This document shows positions 57,519-64,000 of a stretch of 64,000 nt of DNA, one piece after another. The notes beneath the pieces are model-generated. The model was given only the letters and a program-made list of their open reading frames with translations. It was not told where the DNA came from and searched no databases. The stretch's first letter is position 1. Every line of letters starts with the position of its first letter. Origin of the DNA: Sipunculus nudus (Eukaryota; Annelida; Sipuncula; Golfingiida; Sipunculidae). The translations under genes and the position numbers were made by a program. The stretch lies in contig CM049320.1 in assembly GCA_026874595.1 (NCBI GenBank), positions 46,390,714 to 46,454,713 of the forward strand. The letters run 5' to 3'.

Positions 57519-58530
57519 AAATTGTCTTATGCAGTTGATATGGTTATTCATGGGCAGTAGGAATTTCTAAATTCAATACTTGTGAACATTAATGAGAATT
57601 TTTCTCTATTCTGTGGTCAGTATATTTGTTATCAAAACACAGTGGCGCAGTGTCCATGGATTAACCCATACTATCTATAATAGCAGGATCCAGCATCAGA
57701 TTTTATGCAAACATTGAGTCAATTGAAGAAGTAAGAAACTGAACTTAAGACATGTAGAGAAGTAAGAAACTGAACTTTTGTCATTTGGCCAAGTAAGAAA
57801 CTGAACTAAAGTTATTTGGAGCAGTAAGAAACTAAACTAAAGTCATTTGGCAAAGTAAGAAACTGAACTTAAATCATTTGGCAAAGTGAGAAACTGATTA
57901 AAGGGGCCCAATCATCTATCTGACCTTTATAAACTAAAGGTATATTCCCGTAGAGCTTTTATAAAAATAGGCCAGAAAATGTGGATATCACTACACACAG
58001 GCAGCTTGTTTTGTTTATATCAACATGTTTATAATATGTGGGGGCCTGCCAAATTACCAAATAATCAAAACAAATTCAACAAGAGCATCTGGCAGCGAGT
58101 CAGATAAGCCAGAGCTTTACAAATTTTGGGTTTTTAATTACGAAGTTTTGGAACAAATGACCTTTCTACCCCTGCATATATGCAACCTACCACCTAAGAA
58201 ACTGAACTTAAGTCATTTGGCCAAGTAAGCATACTAAGTTTACTCTCTGAGTACGAGTTTACCAATATGCTGGGTTAAAACCGAACTTTTCTTGCTCATG
58301 TTTGGTATTATTAGAAAGTAAACAAAAAATGCTAATGATTGGTCTGGTTTATGTTGATTGACAGTGTACCTCTAGGCCATGAAGAGTTGTCAGAAATGAC
58401 GAAAATATTTGCATCTTCATTAGGCCTTATAATGCGTTCCTCAGACTCTGGCTCTTGTAAAGACACTCTGGCGCCAGTAATCTGGTCGGAATGTCAGAGG
58501 GTTGATATAATGCTAGAGCTAGCATCACCA
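57519..58530. other. Downstream intergenic region
   Basis: A decayed family A trace is at 57640-57715 ('cagtgtccatggattaaccc'). A 31-bp minisatellite follows. At 58339-58539 there is a 66-codon frame (VPLGHEELSEMTKIFASSLG) preceded by TTGATTGACAG, an acceptor-like sequence. I do not recognise the protein, and the frame end reads into a family B head. Confidence 0.4.
57727..57900 (+). repeat. 31-32-bp minisatellite, AAGTAAGAAACTGAACT type
   Basis: Five units and a partial one have the pattern AAGTAAGAAACTGAACTTAA, then TCATTTGGCC. A further single unit is at 58194-58227. The core resembles the family A phrase 'catttggccaagtaagcatact', so the array probably grew from a family A fragment. Confidence 0.75.
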
Positions 58531-59378
58531 TTTTTTTAGCCCAGCTGACTATAAGTCATCTTAGCAAAAGCGATGGCCCATTGGCCAGCCGGCTATTAAC
58601 GGGGCACATTTTGATACAGTTGGAGTTACGAATCCAAAATTCAACATACAGTGAGATGTCCCCAAGTTCTTAAAACCAAACACAAAACTCGGTCACTGCA
58701 ACTTCCATAAAAAAACTATTGTTACACTTCAAAGCTGCCTAATATAAAAACAACAAGAGCTGATTTCTTCCTCTTTAGCATAAATATTCCTTTATATATT
58801 TCTTATGTACATGCCAGAAATTACTTCAGTATTGTGTAATTTCTTGAAGTTATGGGCCCGAACATATTTACACACTTACATGATAGTTGTTGAAGCTAGA
58901 GACTTTTTTTCAGGGATGTAACTTTATTTAATCAAGATTCAATTGTATACCCAAGTTTAGATCTGAATTTTGTAAATTTTTTAAGTAATTAGCATTCACT
59001 ATAAAATCAACACCTTAAATTTTGCCCAACTTTGACCATGGCACTTTTTTCCTGTGAGTACATTTGATTTAATTTTCACAGCAGGTACACATAAGGATTG
59101 AATCTGTTAAAATTCTTAAATTTGAAAATAAAAGCTGAAAAATCAGGGTTGGAAAAAATTATGAATTACTTTAGATAAAAAATCAGATTTTTATGTTTTA
59201 AATAAGATTTATTCGATTTAAATCAATTTTTTTATTTTATTTTAAATGGTTCCAATTTAAATCATTTGTCTTATTTTGAATCTTAAGTAAAATATTATTT
59301 TTTATATCACCCAAATATGCTTAATATTCTAATTAATTATTATGATTTTAAGCAAAATGTTATCAAAAGCTGATATCA
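58531..59378 (+). mobile_element. Family B element, 3'-truncated
   Basis: The head TTTAGCCCAGCTGACTATAAG-like sequence is at 58536, followed by one ~600-bp unit ('gatgtccccaag', 'gctgcctaatataaaaac'). After 59150 it changes to very AT-rich sequence with GATTTAAATCAAT words. A family A head follows at 59384. No B tail is found. Confidence 0.65.
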
Positions 59379-61548
59379 TTTTAAGTGAACCTGTGAGCTT
59401 ATGCGATGGTGCGGTGGCGTCCGTCATGCCTCGTGCGTCGTCTGTCGTGCGTTGTCTGTACGTTAACCATAGCTATCTCAAAAATGGCAGGAGCTAGCAT
59501 CACCAAATTTTATGCAAATAATCAATCATAAAAAAATCTATATCGGATTTTGTTTATGTTTTATCTAACTGCATTTTCTTAGATTAATAGGGAAAAAGCT
59601 AAAAAAAAACAGCTGAAGCTATCATGGCCAAATTTTATGCCAATGTTGATCACATAGGTCATATCTGAAATTAAGGTACTGGTGGCGCCACCTGCATCAG
59701 CCTTTTTTGTACAGGGTCATCAGTGCCTGTATTACACTGAGGGCTACAAAAAAATTCTTCTCTGAATCCATATGTCAAAAATGTTTAATATAGCACAGAA
59801 ATGATCCTAGGGTAGTGCTTTCTGAAGTTTTTTCAAATGGTCTCTGTTCAGTGACTTTCGGCTAAGTTATGGGAAGCTGAATTTAGTCATATTCCATAAC
59901 AGCCCATTTTAGCTCAGTGGCTACAAAGATCTTCTTCTCAAAAACCACTGGGCCAATTTCTTAAATCTCACACATTCAATATCCTCAGATGTTGATAATT
60001 CAAATTTTGTTCAAATTGTTTTGGTTCAGTGCTTTTTGACTGAGTTATGGGAAGCTGAACTTAGCCAGTTTGCTGTATCTTCCTATATGAGTTATAAACC
60101 TGCTAAACGTTTTTTGACTGATCCACTGAAGCCAGTTTGTTAAATATTTTACAAGAATAATCCCTACAGTAATTCTTATAATGATTGTCATTAATGGTTC
60201 CACATGAATGATTTTTGGCTGAATTATGGATATTGAATTGAGTCATTTTACCATATATGTTAGCTGTGTGATGCTGTTACATCTAGCCTGGCACCAGTTT
60301 ATCAGCATCTATTACATCATGCCACTAGACATTTAGATTTCAGGTTATCTTTGGTTAATATTGACAAGAAAGTTTTTTAAAAACTTTTTAAAAATGTAGA
60401 TTTATGATTTTAAATTTCCTCATGCCAGGCAATGTTTACAATCACAGGTATACGTTAACCCATACTATTTCAAAAACGATTGGAGCTAGCATCATGAAAT
60501 TTAATGCAACATGAATGATTTTTGGCAGAATTATTGGACCTTTAACAATGGAAGAACTGAATATTTTATTTTTCTAGATATTTTGATAAAAAGTTTCAAA
60601 ATTCTGTTTTCAAGAAATCTGTTTCAGATTTGGCAATAGATCAAGAGTTCATTCAGTGCAGCCAGATATAGGTCAAGAGTTCAGTCAGTGCAGTCAAGCA
60701 CAAGGCATGTGATCCCCTCATGGGTGACATGTGAACACCTCATGGGCACCATGTGATCACCTCATGGGTGTCGTGCCCCTCAGGGCTGCATGTGGAGCCA
60801 GTCTATTTATAGCTTTGGCAGACTGCCAACTGTATCAGATTAGGCAACAGGTCAAGAGTTCACTCAGTGCAGCCAGGTACAGGTCAAAAGTTCACCCAGT
60901 CTAGCCAGGTGCAGGTCATGAGTTCACTCAGTGCAGTAGCTTGAGGCAGCAATTTGTCACAGGTCACTCGGGGGCAACTGCCTTACTCACCTAAGCCTTG
61001 TCAGCCCAGTGCATCAAACTCTGGGGAAGTTTGATGTATTGGACTGATATTTTGACCTGTCTATGCGTCTTTGATGGCATTCTCATTTATAAGACAGGTG
61101 GTACCACGTACATTGACCTTTGCACAGTGTATGTGCCTGCTTATTTCTACAGAGGAATTTGATATATCAGCCTGAAATTGGGCATATTTATACATATCAA
61201 ATAGCTTTGTCGTATATAAGACTGGTGGTGCCACCTACAATAATTTTTGCACAATGTGTGTCCCTGCTTATTTCTCAGGAGGGGTTTAATATCAGTCTGA
61301 TAATTGGCATATGTGTATATCTCTGATAGCTTCGTTGTATACAAGACTGGTGGTGCCAGCTACAATCATTTTTGTGTTGTGTGCACCCATGCCAGAATTT
61401 CAGCAGTGATGTTTGTGTATTTGTTTCTTATTCAAAATGTTTAGTACTTGCATTGTTCATATACATGAAAAGTAATGGTCCAGCATTGAAGCATTATACC
61501 TGGTGTATTTCCCAAAGCACAGGTTTGCATTAGGCCTGTAGGCCTTGT
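59379..61548 (+). mobile_element. Family A element, complete, 2.2 kb
   Basis: Head AGTGAACCTGTGAGCTTATG at 59384, palindrome GGTGGCGCCACC at 59681, middle module, 22-bp minisatellite at 60708-60772, tail ending 61548. It has lost part of the first module (a jump from 'gctaaaaaaaaac' to 'agctgaagctatc' near 59610). Confidence 0.75.
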
Positions 61549-64000
61549 CAATTAATGCCAGGGGGCTAGCTGATTACAAAAAAGAGGAGGGAAACATTTT
61601 ATTGGTTGAATGCAACAAGAAACATGGCATTATAATGATACAAGAAACCCACTGTATAAAAAGAACAGAAAAACAGTGGCTTGCAGAATGGGGGCACACG
61701 ATGATCTGTAGCCATGGCAATAGTAACTCTAGAGGTGGTGCAAGATCAGTAAAGAATCATGTTCAACACATAATCCACACAAAAGACATTGATGTAAATG
61801 GTCGTTTCATTATATTAAACTGTACTATTGCAGGTATGCGTATTACTCTGGCTAATGTTTATGCTCCAAATAACAACACACCAGAATTTTTCCATGAAAT
61901 ATTCAAAAAAGTTGAAAACTTACCAAATGATAATAGAGTTCTTGTGGGAGACTGAAACATGGTATTTAACTTAGCAAAGGACAAGAGTTGAGGAAGAAAT
62001 GTAACAAATAAACTAAGTCAGAAAGTGATACTAAACTATATGGAAGAAGCGGATTTAGTGGACATTTGGAGGTTTAAAAACCCAGAATTAAAAAAATTTA
62101 CATGGTCTAGAAAGCAGCCACAGCAAGTACACTTCCGCCTGGACTTCTTTGTGGTATCACAAGGTCTAATTAATAACTGTGTGAATACTGACATTCTGCC
62201 AAACTACAAATCTTATCACAGTGCAATAACTTTAGGCATACAAAATTCAGTAAACCAAAAGGGTCCTGGCTTGTGGAAATAAAACACTTCATTCTTAAAA
62301 GGAAATGATTATATAAAACTTATGAATAAAACAATTAAAGATGTAGCTTAAGAAAATCCGGGAACAAACCCACTGCTGCTGTGGGAAACCATGTAAATGT
62401 ACATTAGAAGGGAAAGCATTAAATTTGGAATTGAGAAAGCAAGAAAAAGGAAAAATGAAATACAAATACTTGAAAGAAAATTAAAAATCCTGAAAGAGTT
62501 AAATGGTAGTGATGACATAGAATACCAAAACACAAAACACTAAAGATAAATTAGAAAAGATGATACAGGAGAAAACAGAGGGAGCCATAATCCAATGTAA
62601 AACAAGATGGTATGAACAAGGTGAGAAGTCCACTAAATATTTTCTCATTTTGGAAAAAAGAAACTACAATGCAAAACAGATACACAAATTAAGGCTTGCA
62701 GATAGGTCATTGTCAGACAATCAAAAGGAAATAATAAAAACAGCTTAAGAATTTTATAAGGACTTATATGAAACAAATTTTTTGAAAGGAAATGTACACA
62801 ATATCACATAATTCCTAGCACAAGTACAGCCAATGCAAAATGTTTCAAAAGAACAAAACATGTTAATGAATGCTTCAATCAGTGAAAAAGAAATAACAGA
62901 TATGTTGTTGTCTCAAAAAAATAACAAAACACCTGGGAACGATGGTATCCCTTCCGAATTCTACAAAAAGCTTGGACTCAACTAAAACAATATTTAATGC
63001 AAGCAGTAAGGTATATTTATGATGGTGGTGAACTTTCAATATCCCAAAAACAAGGTGTCATAAGTTTGATCCCTAAAAAAGGTAAAGATAATACAGAAAT
63101 AAAAAATTGGTGACCAATTTCTTTGATGAATGTTGACTATAAAATTATTGCTGGGGTAAAAGCTTCAAGGATGAAAAAAGATTTTGCCACACATAATACA
63201 CCATGACCAAACGGGATTTCTTAAAAACAGGTAAATTGGAGAAAACATAAATAAATTTTTAAATAATATTTATCATGCAAAGAGAACAACAATAAATGGG
63301 CTACTTATGACAATAGATTTTGAAAAAGCTTATGATAAATTGGAATGGAATTTTCTTGAGCAAACTTTGAAATATTTCAACATAAGCTCTGTTATACAAA
63401 AATGGTGCAGTATTCTGTATAATGACATTAGCAGTTTTATCATAAAAAATGGGTGGGTGTCTGATTACTTTAGTATTTCAAGAGGAGTTAGACAAGGTGT
63501 CCTCTCTCCCCATACCTGTTTATTTTATGTGCATAATGTTTAGCATTAACTATCAGGAACAATAATCGAATTAACAGTTACATGCCAGGAGGAAAACTTA
63601 CACAATATGCAGATGCCACTATTCTTACCTTGAAAGATGTGTCATCAGTTAAAGAAGCACTCAAAGTTTTTATGAATTTCTCTAAAATTTAAGGTCTTGT
63701 GATAAATTTAAATAAGACAACAGTGATGCCATTGCTCATGACTAACGATAGATCAGTGAAATAAGAAATTGAAAATTTGAATCTGAAATGGTCATATGGA
63801 ACAGTTGATGTACTGGGAGTAAAGGTAACCCCAGAGGCAAATAATTTGAAAAACCTGAATTTTCTCCCTGCCATGGAAAAATTAAACAGTGTGCTTAATG
63901 TTGGGTCATATCGAAATCTTACATTACTTGGAAAAATTACAATTCATAAAACTTTTCGGTTATCACAGCTAACATATTTATTTTCAGTATTTCCTATACC
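61549..64000 (+). mobile_element. Decayed L1-clade LINE, endonuclease and reverse transcriptase
   Basis: The copy starts within the N-terminus of an ORF2-like protein and runs out of the window. The apurinic endonuclease blocks are in order: IMIQETHC (~61637), NVYAPN (~61854), LVGD followed by a stop where GDWN is expected (~61945), RLDFFVVS (~62140) and SYHSAITL in place of SDHS (~62216). The reverse transcriptase blocks are PGNDGIPSEFYKK (~62935), QGVISLIPKKGK (~63050), MTIDFEKAYDKLEW (~63307), SRGVRQGV-LSP (~63478), QYADATILTL where YADD is expected (~63604), and GLVINLNK (~63693). Many stops and frameshifts occur. The W, D and catalytic D losses mean it is inactive. An L1/Tx1-type assignment is by motif pattern only. 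Confidence 0.88.

Noticed and set aside
1-64000. Helitron Rep/helicase, tRNA or rRNA genes
   Set aside because: Looked for on both strands by motif and structure; none seen. HINE status therefore rests on terminal structure only.

Overview
The window is eukaryotic and looks like an invertebrate metazoan genome, most likely a bivalve mollusc. It is AT-rich and intron-rich. By eye about four fifths of it is interspersed repeat, dominated by repeat families with GTCC-rich heads of a kind I associate with bivalve genomes. I could not search any database, so the taxon is an inference.

The only host protein-coding gene I can support is the 3' half of ELP5 (Elongator complex subunit 5) on the + strand. 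Four exons are visible, at 13959-14137, 26824-26916, 51275-51375 and 57294-57390. All splice phases agree, the acidic C-terminus is diagnostic, and a poly(A) signal lies at 57513-57518. Together they give 155 codons plus a stop spread over 43.4 kb. The first ~150 residues of the protein must be encoded upstream of the window or in exons I did not recognise.

The introns and flanks are filled with three repeat families of the same design, called A, B and C here. Family A starts AGCGAACCTGTGAGCTTATG and ends CACAGGTTCGC...AGGCCTGTAGGCCTTGTT. Family B starts TTAGCTCAGCTGAC and ends CAGCTGAG...GACCCATAGGTCCCTTGTT. Family C starts AATGCCCCCGCC and ends GGCCACTTTGTGGC...GGGGGCATA. Each has a short subterminal inverted repeat, a tandem-repeat core and a small hairpin at the 3' end. 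This is the architecture described for non-autonomous Helentron-associated elements (HINEs), and I infer that relationship. No Rep/helicase gene is visible.

Layout: 1-5087 B fragment and composite A, with a CR1/Rex1-like LINE tail inside. 5351-7390 B and inverted C. 7779-13863 A, split by a 2.9-kb TIR transposon. 13959-14137 ELP5 exon. 14530-25738 A elements, ending in a 278-bp tandem array. 26129-26823 a 61-63-bp minisatellite made from the next ELP5 intron/exon junction. 26824-26916 exon. 27780-34498 A containing B containing a hAT element. 34499-39040 an L1-like LINE split by a B element. 39041-50625 A, B and C elements. 51275-51375 exon. 51659-55286 A with a poly(A) retrocopy. 57294-57390 last exon. 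58531-61548 B and A. 61549-64000 a decayed L1-clade LINE.

The most unusual items are the ELP5 splice-acceptor minisatellite, the recurrent palindrome GGTGGCGCCACC inside otherwise different repeat families, and a perfect 59-bp-arm palindrome in the hAT element. There is also a transposon tail abutting the last ELP5 exon.
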